A stretch of DNA of 9,393 nucleotides from Spirochaetales bacterium (lineage in GTDB: Bacteria > Spirochaetota > Spirochaetia > Sphaerochaetales > Sphaerochaetaceae). The translations under genes and the position numbers were made by a program. Position 1 is the stretch's first letter, and every line of letters begins with the position of its first letter. This document shows positions 1-6,560 of this stretch, piece after piece. The stretch spans positions 1-9,393 of the forward strand of contig JAAYQY010000119.1 of the NCBI GenBank assembly GCA_012519125.1, in the 5' to 3' direction. Under the pieces are notes generated by a model, which was given only the letters and a program-made list of their open reading frames with translations, was not told where the DNA came from and did not search any database.

Positions 1-899
1 TCCATAAGCATGCCTAGGTAATCGAGGATGAGCGTGAAGAGCCGTGAAAAGTAGCGTTCATACCCTGCAAGCATCGGACTTTTGTAGATGTGGGTGTAGT
101 TGAACTTGATCATGGCCTCCACATACGGGAAGAGCTCATCGCTGAAACAGATGCCCTCTTTTTCATTGGAGTGCTCGATGACATCCACCACCAGCGTATC
201 GATGATCTGTGCGTTGCGCCGGCCCAAATGACGTGCAACCTCATCGGGCAACTCTTCCTTGCGTACAAGGCCCAGCCGACAGGCATCCTCAAAATCCCTG
301 CCAAGGTAGGCTATGGTGTCGCTGAAACGTACCACTGCTGCCTCATAGGTAGCAGGAAGCAGACCCTTTCTGCTGGTGATCCTGCTCAGGTCCCTCACGG
401 CAAAAGTCGGCTTTATCGCCTTTACCAGATGCTCGCCATTGTGACAGACAATTCCATCACGAACCGCATAGGTAAGATTCAGACCCTGGCCTTGGTTGCT
501 GAGAAAGTCGACTACCCGAAGGCTGTTCACCTCATGTTCAAAGGGGGGGAAATTTGCCTTCTGCATTGCCTGTGAGAGGATTTTCTCCCCTGTGTGTCCA
601 AACGGGGTATGTCCCAGGTCGTGACCCATCCCAATTGCCCAAGCCAACTCACTATCCAGACCAAGGCCTCTGCAAATGGAAGAGGCGATGGATGCCACAT
701 GAAGACAGTGTTCCATCCGGGTGCAGATATGGTCGTTGCTCGGAGCGAAAAAGACTTGGGTCTTGTGCTTGAGCCTGCGAAAAGGCGAAGAGTGGATGAT
801 GGCGGTGGTATCGCGGTAGAAAGGCCCTCGAACATCCTCACTCTTTGGTATTCTGCGCTCAACAAGCTGTGTCTGGGAGATCTTGTTTTGTAATTCCAT
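1..899 (-). CDS. dgt: dGTPase-like HD-domain deoxynucleotide triphosphohydrolase (3' end cut by window)
   Basis: Enzymes of this family hydrolyse dGTP or other dNTPs to the deoxynucleoside and tripolyphosphate, acting on cytoplasmic dNTP pools. Reading the minus strand from ATG at 899 gives an unbroken frame of 299 residues to the window edge. Visible family marks are the N-terminal block RDTTAIIHSSPFRRLKHKTQ (residues 29-48), RMEH with H64, GHDLGHTPFGHTGE with the HD pair H93/D94, and RFSDTIAYLGRDFED with D194. H64, H93, D94 and D194 fit the metal ligands of the HD fold. Most family members have about 330-380 residues, so only a short C-terminal part should be missing. A GGGGA ribosome site lies 5 nt before the ATG. 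A run of seven C on the coding strand (G at 543-549) falls inside the frame at NFPPFEHE, and the frame continues correctly through it. The gene is divergent from the 964 gene. The family call is firm; the preferred nucleotide cannot be read from sequence. Confidence 0.93.
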   Translation of the reverse strand, partial: MELQNKISQTQLVERRIPKSEDVRGPFYRDTTAIIHSSPFRRLKHKTQVFFAPSNDHICTRMEHCLHVASIASSICRGLGLDSELAWAIGMGHDLGHTPFGHTGEKILSQAMQKANFPPFEHEVNSLRVVDFLSNQGQGLNLTYAVRDGIVCHNGEHLVKAIKPTFAVRDLSRITSRKGLLPATYEAAVVRFSDTIAYLGRDFEDACRLGLVRKEELPDEVARHLGRRNAQIIDTLVVDVIEHSNEKEGICFSDELFPYVEAMIKFNYTHIYKSPMLAGYERYFSRLFTLILDYLGMLM

Positions 900-911
900 G
901 TTATTCCCCAA

Positions 912-924
912 ATAGGTAGCCTAT
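912..924. promoter_or_regulatory. 13-bp inverted repeat in the dgt/membrane-protein divergent region
   Basis: ATAGG-TAG-CCTAT is a perfect 5-bp inverted repeat with a 3-nt centre. It sits in the 64-nt gap between two divergent starts and just upstream of the plausible plus-strand -10. It could be an operator serving both genes, but a repeat this short can arise by chance. Confidence 0.2.
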
Positions 925-926
925 GG

Positions 927-932
927 TATCAT
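927..932 (+). promoter_or_regulatory. Possible -10 box of the 964-6556 operon
   Basis: TATCAT matches the sigma-70 -10 consensus at five of six bases. Transcription would begin near 939, leaving a leader of about 25 nt that includes the GGAGG at 955-959. No convincing -35 is seen 16-18 bp upstream (TTCCCC at 904-909 is the nearest), so this is tentative. If correct, it rules out the in-frame ATG at 931 as a start, since that ATG overlaps the -10. Confidence 0.3.
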
Positions 933-963
933 GACAGAAGACTCTTTGGATAGCGGAGGTTCC

Positions 964-1437
964 ATGGTTGAGATCTATGCACTGCCCTTGGTGTGCCTGC
1001 TTCTGAATTTCCTCGCCTTTGCCGCCTGCCTGAGATTCCTTTTCTCCCGCCAAGGCCTCTACTGGATTGTGCCTCTTTTCCTTACGCTCTTCATCCTCTG
1101 GCCCAACGCGCTCAACCTTTACCAGGTGGCAAGCGACATTTCCCAGGTCAGCCTCCCCTATACCTATTTCGATCTCCAACCACTGCTGCTCTCCCTCTTC
1201 TGGTATGCCATGATCGTTACGTTCCACTTCGCATTGAAGAAAACCATCAGGGTCAACCATTATGAGGAACAGGTACGCAAAAATCTCTTCGAAGCACGCT
1301 ACCAGATGGCTGTAGAGGCTTCGGTACACCAGCGAAAGGAAACGAGAAGGAAACAGTACTACACCAACCAGCCTGCTGTGGTACCCACCATGGATGCGTA
1401 CAGTCCAGCTTGGACTGATCTCTTCGACCAGCGCTGA
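964..1437 (+). CDS. Small membrane protein of unknown function, three predicted helices
   Basis: I do not recognise a family. From ATG 964 the product has 157 residues. Three hydrophobic stretches fit membrane helices at about residues 4-27, 32-53 and 70-91. A hydrophilic tail of about 65 residues follows, rich in Lys, Arg and Glu (about 92-131), and by the positive-inside rule it probably faces the cytoplasm. There is no separate cleavable signal peptide; the first helix starts almost at the N-terminus. An in-frame ATG at 931 would add 11 polar residues, but GGAGG at 955-959 lies just before 964 and a possible -10 overlaps 931, so 964 is preferred. It is the first gene of the aroK-aroC-helicase run, and its stop is 2 nt before the aroK start. 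A shared transcript is likely, but nothing in the protein links it to aromatic synthesis or DNA repair. Confidence 0.75.
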   Translation: MVEIYALPLVCLLLNFLAFAACLRFLFSRQGLYWIVPLFLTLFILWPNALNLYQVASDISQVSLPYTYFDLQPLLLSLFWYAMIVTFHFALKKTIRVNHYEEQVRKNLFEARYQMAVEASVHQRKETRRKQYYTNQPAVVPTMDAYSPAWTDLFDQR

Positions 1438-1439
1438 GC

Positions 1440-1967
1440 ATGAGCGACCACCTGTTTTTCTGTGGCATCAAGCACAGCGGAAAATCGACGCTTGGGCATC
1501 TCTTTGCCCAAGCGAGAGGCTTGGTTTGGGCTGACCTTGATGAATTGGTCCTCCAGCAAGTCCCCTACCCGTCCATTCGCTCTTTCTATCGTGAGCGGGG
1601 CAAAGATGCGTTCATGCAGGAGGAAGTGAAAGCCCTCACCTCCTTTTTGAGAAACACTGACAGAAGAGCGGTGGTCAGCTTGGGTGGAGGAGCTGCAGAC
1701 AACCAAAATCTGATCGACCTGGTCAAGGCAAACGGGAAGCTCATTTACTTGGTGGTTCCCGAAGAAATTCTCTTCCAGCGCATCATGAGCGGGGGGATAC
1801 CCCCCTTCTTGGATGCTCACGATCCCAAGGCTTCTTTCAGTACCCTCTATGCCAAACGCCATGAGCGCTATGGAAACATCTGTGATTTCATGGTAGAATT
1901 GCCCAATTATCCGGATCTCCACGATACGGCAAGATTCCTTGTCGAAACGCTACAGAGCGAGGTATGA
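1440..1967 (+). CDS. aroK: Shikimate kinase, divergent active site
   Basis: Shikimate kinase phosphorylates shikimate at O3 with ATP, the fifth pathway step, in the cytoplasm. The product has 175 residues, normal for the family. Walker A is GIKHSGKST (residues 9-17), the acidic pair is D32/D34 in ADLDEL, the glycine motif is SLGGGA (80-85), and R140 in YAKRHERY fits the arginine before the conserved Tyr. Two usual arginines seem absent. The FR-x-x-E arginine that binds shikimate is Met59 (AFMQEE), and the lid motif RPLL reads PPFL (121-124). The lid codons 118-122 form a G6-ATA-C6 inverted repeat. The ATG is 2 nt after the preceding stop with no clear Shine-Dalgarno, suggesting translational coupling. 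Chorismate synthase follows after 1 nt, which strongly supports the assignment despite the changes. A kinase of altered specificity is the alternative. Confidence 0.85.
   Translation: MSDHLFFCGIKHSGKSTLGHLFAQARGLVWADLDELVLQQVPYPSIRSFYRERGKDAFMQEEVKALTSFLRNTDRRAVVSLGGGAADNQNLIDLVKANGKLIYLVVPEEILFQRIMSGGIPPFLDAHDPKASFSTLYAKRHERYGNICDFMVELPNYPDLHDTARFLVETLQSEV
1791..1805 (+). repeat. G6-ATA-C6 perfect inverted repeat inside aroK
   Basis: Six G, then ATA, then six C form a perfect inverted repeat with a 3-nt loop, in frame as Gly-Gly-Ile-Pro-Pro (residues 118-122, the lid loop of the kinase). In RNA it would be a short, very GC-rich hairpin. There is no U-tract after it, so it is not a standard intrinsic terminator, and three more genes follow on the same strand. 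Confidence 0.8.
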
Positions 1968-1968
1968 A

Positions 1969-3018
1969 ATGGGACACAACAGTTTCGGCACAGCATTTAC
2001 CATCACCACATTTGGTGAGTCGCATGGTGATGCCCTCGGGGTCGTCGTCGATGGCGTAGAACCAGGATTCCTTGTTGACCAGGAAGCTTTGCAACGGGAA
2101 ATGGACAGGCGCCGTCCCGGCTCAAACCCGACGGGGACCGAACGCAATGAAATAGACAAACTCTCCGTTCTCTCCGGCCTCTATGAAGGCTACACCACCG
2201 GTACGCCCATCGCCATGATTCTCTACAGCACCAATCAGCGCAGTGCAGACTACTCGCACCTCAAGGATGTCTTTCGTCCCGGACATGCTGACTGGACTTT
2301 TGAACAAAAGTATGGAAGACGGGACATTCGCGGCGGCGGCCGTTCCTCTGGCAGGGAGACCAGTGCTCGGGTGGCTGCCGGAGCCTTGGCAAAACAACTG
2401 CTCGCAAAGCGGGGAATCCAGATAACTGCCGGGACGGTACAGGTAGGTCCTATCAAGGCAGAGAAACGACATTGGGATGACCGGGAGCCTTTGCTCTCCT
2501 GCCCCGACCGTGAGGCTGCCCAGGCCATGGTCTCTCTGATCGAAGAGGTACGCCAGCAAAAGGACAGTATCGGAGGGGTGATCGAATGCCGTGTCCAAGG
2601 GCTTCCGGTCGGGTTGGGAGAACCGGTCTTCGGCAAGCTCGATGCCCTGCTCTCGCATGCGGTGATGAGCATCGGTGCGGTGAAAGGAATCCAGTTTGGT
2701 GACGGGTTTGCCTGTGCAACGATGCGGGGAAGCGAATGCAATGACCAGCGAACCAGTGAGGGCTTTCTCTCCAACCATGCTGGGGGCGTCCTTGGTGGGA
2801 TCTCCAGCGGACAGGAGCTCGTCCTGCAGGCAGCGATCAAGCCGACATCATCCATAGGAAAGCCCCAGTTGACGGTGAACAAGGCCAACGAGACGGTAAC
2901 CCTTGAAGTGCAAGGTCGGCATGACCCCTGCATCTGCGGCCGAGCGGTAGTGGTTGTGGAAGCCATGGTTGCCATTACGTTGCTCGATCTCTACTACACC
3001 GCCTTTGGAAGAGCATGA
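1969..3018 (+). CDS. aroC: Chorismate synthase
   Basis: Chorismate synthase converts 5-enolpyruvylshikimate-3-phosphate to chorismate, the last step of the shikimate pathway, using reduced FMN without net redox change. From ATG 1969 the product has 349 residues, close to the usual 350-390. Family blocks are FGESHG (15-20) near the N-terminus, RPGHADWT with His106 (103-110), the glycine/arginine-rich RGGGRSSGRETSARVAAGA (121-139), NHAGGVLGGISSGQ (269-282), and the C-terminal RHDPCICGRAVVVVEAMVA (317-335). An upstream ATG at 1939 is in frame but lies inside aroK and adds ten residues before the conserved MGHNSFG start, so 1969 is chosen. CGAGGT just upstream is the likely ribosome site, 1 nt after the aroK stop. 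The helicase start overlaps the aroC stop by 4 nt (ATGA). No key residue is seen to be missing. Confidence 0.97.
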   Translation: MGHNSFGTAFTITTFGESHGDALGVVVDGVEPGFLVDQEALQREMDRRRPGSNPTGTERNEIDKLSVLSGLYEGYTTGTPIAMILYSTNQRSADYSHLKDVFRPGHADWTFEQKYGRRDIRGGGRSSGRETSARVAAGALAKQLLAKRGIQITAGTVQVGPIKAEKRHWDDREPLLSCPDREAAQAMVSLIEEVRQQKDSIGGVIECRVQGLPVGLGEPVFGKLDALLSHAVMSIGAVKGIQFGDGFACATMRGSECNDQRTSEGFLSNHAGGVLGGISSGQELVLQAAIKPTSSIGKPQLTVNKANETVTLEVQGRHDPCICGRAVVVVEAMVAITLLDLYYTAFGRA

Positions 3019-4679
3019 TGCAAGATACCCCCCTGATCGTCCAAAGTGACAAGACACTGCTTTTGGATGTCCACCATCCGCGAAGCGAGGAGTGCCGGGC
3101 GGATTTGGTCCGCTTTTGCGAGCTTATCAAAAGCCCCGAGCATATGCATACCTATACGCTCAGCGCCATCTCGTTGTGGAACGCCGCAGCAAGTGGAATC
3201 AAGTTGGAAACCATCCTTGACAGGCTTACCTACTGGAGCAAATTCCCTATCGCCGAGAGTGTCTACTTCTATGTGAAAGATATGGCTTCCCGGTGGGGCA
3301 AGGTCAGGCTTACCGAAAGTGACGACCCTCGCTACTACCGACTCGAAGTTGACAGTGAACGCATCAAAAGCGAATTGAGCCAGCGACGAGCGCTCTCCAA
3401 GCTTCTCGTGCTCAAGGATAGCCGAACGTTCCTGCTCGAGACCTATGCCAGAGGAGAAGTGAAGCTTCAGCTGATCAAGATTGGTTACCCTGTCGACGAC
3501 CGCATCCGCCTCTCGGCAGGACCTCACGTGCCGCTTGCCCTGAGAAAGCAAACCCGATCAGGCAAGGACTTTGTCGTAAGACCATACCAAAAGATGTCAG
3601 CAGACGCCCTGCTGGGCGATTTGGGTCCAGGTTGCGGCTTTGGTACCATCGTGCTTCCCTGTGGGTCCGGCAAAACGGTGGTGGGCATGGAGATCATGCA
3701 AAGATTGGCTACGCGGACACTGGTGGTAACCACCAACGTTGCAGCCGTGCACCAGTGGATGCAGGAGATTTTGGACAAGACCGACCTGACGGAAGAGCAA
3801 GTCGGAGAGTATACCGGTGAACGCAAGGACCCCAGAGAGATCACCGTCTGCACCTACCAGGTGCTCACCTACCGACCTGACAAGGAGGGCCCATTTCCTC
3901 ATCTCGATCTTTTGACCAAGGGCAACTGGGGACTCATCATCTATGATGAGGTGCATATGCTTCCAGCCCCGGTCTTCAAGATCACTGCAGAACTGCAGGC
4001 TGTCTACCGGGTAGGACTCACCGCCACCTTGGTGCGTGAGGACGGGAGGGAAGACGAGGTTTTCAGCCTTGTGGGACCCAAGCGATTCGATGTGCCCTGG
4101 AACGAACTGCAACAGCAGGGATTCATTGCCGAGGCGTACTGCCATGAGATCCGCATTGACTTGCCCAAGGAGTTGGAAATCCCCTATGCACTGGGAACAA
4201 AACGGGAGAAGTACCGGATGGCCAGCGAGAACCCGCTCAAGCTGGAGGTGGTGAAGGAGTTGGTCAATCGGCACCCTGATGATTTCATCCTGATCATCGG
4301 TCAATATCTTGATCAGCTGAAGCACATTGCAGATGCTTTCAAGCTTCCCATCATTACCGGCAGCACCCCCAACGCAAAACGGGAGGAGCTCTATCGTGCT
4401 TTCAGGGACGGTTCCACCAGAATCCTGGTCGTGAGCAAAGTTGCCAACTTTGCCATCGATCTTCCTGATGCCTCGGTGGCAATCCAGGTATCTGGTACGT
4501 TCGGCTCACGAAGTGAAGAGGCACAGAGGTTGGGAAGAATCCTCAGGCCGAAGAATCGCTCAAGTTTCTTCTACTCGGTAGTCACACGCTACTCCAATGA
4601 GGAAGAGTTCGCTGCCAACCGACAAAAGTTCCTTGCAGAGCAAGGGTACTCGTATGAGATTGAGGTATGGAACAATTGA
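3015..4679 (+). CDS. xpb: XPB/ERCC3-type superfamily 2 DNA helicase
   Basis: XPB is a 3'-to-5' helicase/translocase. In eukaryotes it is part of TFIIH, in transcription start and nucleotide excision repair; bacterial and archaeal versions are ATP-dependent DNA unwinding enzymes. The product has 554 residues. The N-terminal module (about 5-130) holds LIVQSDKTLLLDVH (7-20) and PEHMHTYTLSAISLWNAA (41-58). Motor motifs are PCGSGKT (215-221, Walker A), DEVH (311-314, Walker B), LTATLVRED (335-343) with the RED triplet typical of XPB, VSKVANFAIDLPDA (473-486) and QRLGRILRP (504-512, arginine fingers). The usual bacterial XPB length is about 540-570, so it looks complete. The start overlaps the aroC stop by 4 nt, with a second ATG at 3018 possible. 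It overlaps the next gene by 13 nt. No Bax1-type nuclease gene is visible. Confidence 0.95.
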   Translation: MMQDTPLIVQSDKTLLLDVHHPRSEECRADLVRFCELIKSPEHMHTYTLSAISLWNAAASGIKLETILDRLTYWSKFPIAESVYFYVKDMASRWGKVRLTESDDPRYYRLEVDSERIKSELSQRRALSKLLVLKDSRTFLLETYARGEVKLQLIKIGYPVDDRIRLSAGPHVPLALRKQTRSGKDFVVRPYQKMSADALLGDLGPGCGFGTIVLPCGSGKTVVGMEIMQRLATRTLVVTTNVAAVHQWMQEILDKTDLTEEQVGEYTGERKDPREITVCTYQVLTYRPDKEGPFPHLDLLTKGNWGLIIYDEVHMLPAPVFKITAELQAVYRVGLTATLVREDGREDEVFSLVGPKRFDVPWNELQQQGFIAEAYCHEIRIDLPKELEIPYALGTKREKYRMASENPLKLEVVKELVNRHPDDFILIIGQYLDQLKHIADAFKLPIITGSTPNAKREELYRAFRDGSTRILVVSKVANFAIDLPDASVAIQVSGTFGSRSEEAQRLGRILRPKNRSSFFYSVVTRYSNEEEFAANRQKFLAEQGYSYEIEVWNN

Positions 4680-6556
4680 ATGAGCAAGCACAAGAGTCGT
4701 TCAAGACACTGATCAGCCGGTACAGCGAAGACAACTACTTTTTTCTCGTACGCAATTACCTGGGACTGGTAAGCACTCCGTTCCACAAGCCACAGCTAAC
4801 CGGTCGACTCTGCACATTCTTCTGCCAGAAACACATCCAGGAGAACATGCTCGCTATGCTGGATGAAATGGATCTGGTGATCCTCAGTCTTATCCAGGTG
4901 ACCGGATCTGTACGCGCAGAGGATGTGACCAGACTTTTGAAGAGTCGATGGAGTTATGGCACCCTGCTCAGGCGAGTGTCCAACCTCCAGCAGAGGATGG
5001 TATTGCTCAACAACAACGGCTATCTGGTATGCAATCCTTTGATCGAGGAGCAATTGTCGGAATGTACATCATTGACTCCTCTGTTCGGAGAACATGCACA
5101 TGCATGCAGAAATTCTCCTTACTGCAGTACAGAGTTTCTTCGCTCATTCTTGAGTCTGATCCGCAAGGAAGGGAAAATCGCCTTCCGTGAAGAGTACCAG
5201 CGTCACTTTCCCACCTTTGCACCTGAACCGTTGGAGCAACTGTTCAACGCGTTGGGCAAAGCATTGCTTTCCCTCTGTGTACTTGAGGGAGAGAAGCATG
5301 TCCAGATCAATGACCAGAAGGCCTCTGCACTGCTTACCCTCAATGACAGGCAGCTGCTCTGCTTGCTGCTCTGCCATCAGCTGGGGTTGGAGAATATGGC
5401 GTTCGCTTTCGACCTGCTCGCAATTCTGGGAATAATCGGAAGCTTGGATACGAACTCACTGAAACTGCTCATAGGATCGCTGGCGGTGAAACACCACTTG
5501 GAAAGTGCTCCTTCCCTCCTCTCCGAACTCTCTACGTGGGGTGTCATCTCCCTTGATGAGGTCTGGCATGTCTCTGCCCTCGATACGGATCACCCACACA
5601 GTGGCCTCTTGGTGGACAGTGACCAAACCATCAGCTATGAGGGAACCTGTCTGCCTGATGACATGCTTTACAGAATTGCTGAGATTGAGGTTCTTGACCA
5701 TCAGAAGCGTTATCGTGTGACCAAGGAGAGTTTTGTCTTGGCGCTGGATTCAGGACTTACCTTCAATGAAATTGAACACTACCTGCATACCAACAGCCGC
5801 GCATCCTCTGCCACAACGCTTCTCAAACAGCTCAGCTTGCTGCATGAGCGGTATCGGCGCATAGCCATCTATGATGCGCTGATACTCAGTTGCGATGAGC
5901 GCACAGCCAATCTCTTGACCAATCTCCCCTCACTGAAGGAACACGTGCTCTCCTCTCTCAGTCCCACCATTTTTCTTATGCGCCGTGATACGGAGGAGTT
6001 GTGGAGGCAGATACTGGTTGACTCGGGCCAATTGCTTGGCTCGACCAAGCGCCATGAGCACATAGAGGTCAAACGACCTGTGGAGAATCCTCTCTTCACC
6101 CAAATGCTGGAGAATGCTCGTACCTGTGCAGAGCCTTCACTGCCCCCCTTGGTCGGGTCCAAGCCAAGCGCCTTCCTCGATAAGCGGTTGCTGGAAGCAA
6201 TCCAAACAGCCAAGCTTACCGATGAACAACGCTCAGACCTCGAGCATCGCTATCATGCCAGAATGATTTTGACAAAGGAACAGATAGTTGCTCAGGTGCT
6301 GAACACCGTTTTGGAAGCAGGGGGGTTCGATTACCAGGGAAAAGTCAGCCTTTGCAGGCAGGCTTCAGGAAAAACAAACATCGCCCTCGAATTGCAACTA
6401 ACCGACCAAGAACTGGTTGTCCAGGCCTTGGAGGTTGCCTATACGCCGCAGAAAGAGGCCCTGCTGAAGGCGGCAGTGATGCCGACGATGGAAGTGAAAA
6501 TCATTCCCGTCAGCAAAATATTCTTGGTTCGTTTGGTGAGGATCCACCTCGCCTGA
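4667..6556 (+). CDS. XPB-partner protein with helicase-associated (Helicase_C_3 / XPB N-terminal-like) domain
   Basis: This 629-residue protein has no Walker A or DEAD/DEAH motif, so it is not itself a motor. Its N-terminal half (about 1-300) is mostly helical by composition, with leucine-rich stretches such as 192-262, and could hold winged-helix repeats; this is inference. Residues 313-440 resemble the XPB N-terminal module. LLVDSDQT (314-321) matches LIVQSDKT of the helicase (7-14), and 347-378 aligns without gaps to helicase 45-76, with 8 identities including Tyr, Ser, Ala, Ser-Gly, Ile, Leu and Ser. A third part (about 520-629) is a compact unassigned domain. Actinobacteria also place a protein with this domain beside XPB, as recalled for M. 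tuberculosis Rv0862c/Rv0861c. The start lies inside the helicase gene (13-nt overlap) with GAGG only 1 nt before it, pointing to coupling; the next in-frame Met is residue 61. It probably acts with the helicase, but its function is unproven. Confidence 0.85.
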   Translation: MEQLNEQAQESFKTLISRYSEDNYFFLVRNYLGLVSTPFHKPQLTGRLCTFFCQKHIQENMLAMLDEMDLVILSLIQVTGSVRAEDVTRLLKSRWSYGTLLRRVSNLQQRMVLLNNNGYLVCNPLIEEQLSECTSLTPLFGEHAHACRNSPYCSTEFLRSFLSLIRKEGKIAFREEYQRHFPTFAPEPLEQLFNALGKALLSLCVLEGEKHVQINDQKASALLTLNDRQLLCLLLCHQLGLENMAFAFDLLAILGIIGSLDTNSLKLLIGSLAVKHHLESAPSLLSELSTWGVISLDEVWHVSALDTDHPHSGLLVDSDQTISYEGTCLPDDMLYRIAEIEVLDHQKRYRVTKESFVLALDSGLTFNEIEHYLHTNSRASSATTLLKQLSLLHERYRRIAIYDALILSCDERTANLLTNLPSLKEHVLSSLSPTIFLMRRDTEELWRQILVDSGQLLGSTKRHEHIEVKRPVENPLFTQMLENARTCAEPSLPPLVGSKPSAFLDKRLLEAIQTAKLTDEQRSDLEHRYHARMILTKEQIVAQVLNTVLEAGGFDYQGKVSLCRQASGKTNIALELQLTDQELVVQALEVAYTPQKEALLKAAVMPTMEVKIIPVSKIFLVRLVRIHLA

Positions 6557-6560
6557 TCAG
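6553..6560. other. Abutting convergent stop codons within the palindrome CTGATCAG
   Basis: The plus-strand stop TGA (6554-6556) is followed immediately by TCA (6557-6559), which is the minus-strand stop of aroDE. Together they form an 8-bp palindrome. There are no intergenic bases, and no GC stem with a U-tract is seen on either strand nearby, so transcripts from both sides probably run into the opposing gene unless stopped by Rho. Confidence 0.9.

Noticed and set aside
90..575. Plus-strand open frame of 161 codons
   Set aside because: It lies antisense to the dGTPase gene, which has full conserved HD motifs; this frame shows no recognisable domain or ribosome site.
527..865. Minus-strand open frame of 112 codons
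   Set aside because: It is a shifted frame within the dGTPase gene; the true frame from 899 is continuous and conserved.
931..963. Upstream start of the membrane protein at 931
   Set aside because: There is no ribosome site before it, it overlaps a possible -10, and GGAGG precedes ATG 964.
1359..1922. Minus-strand open frame of 187 codons
   Set aside because: Antisense shadow of aroK; no domain, no supported start.
1939..1968. In-frame upstream start for chorismate synthase at 1939
   Set aside because: It lies inside aroK and adds ten residues ahead of the conserved MGHNSFG N-terminus; ATG 1969 has the better ribosome site.
2122..2975. Long minus-strand frames of 218 and 241 codons opposite aroC
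   Set aside because: They overlap each other and the strongly conserved chorismate synthase; composition is rich in Ser, Pro and Arg as expected for antisense frames.
3597..4325. Minus-strand open frame of 242 codons
   Set aside because: Antisense to the helicase motor domain, whose motifs are intact; no family resemblance.
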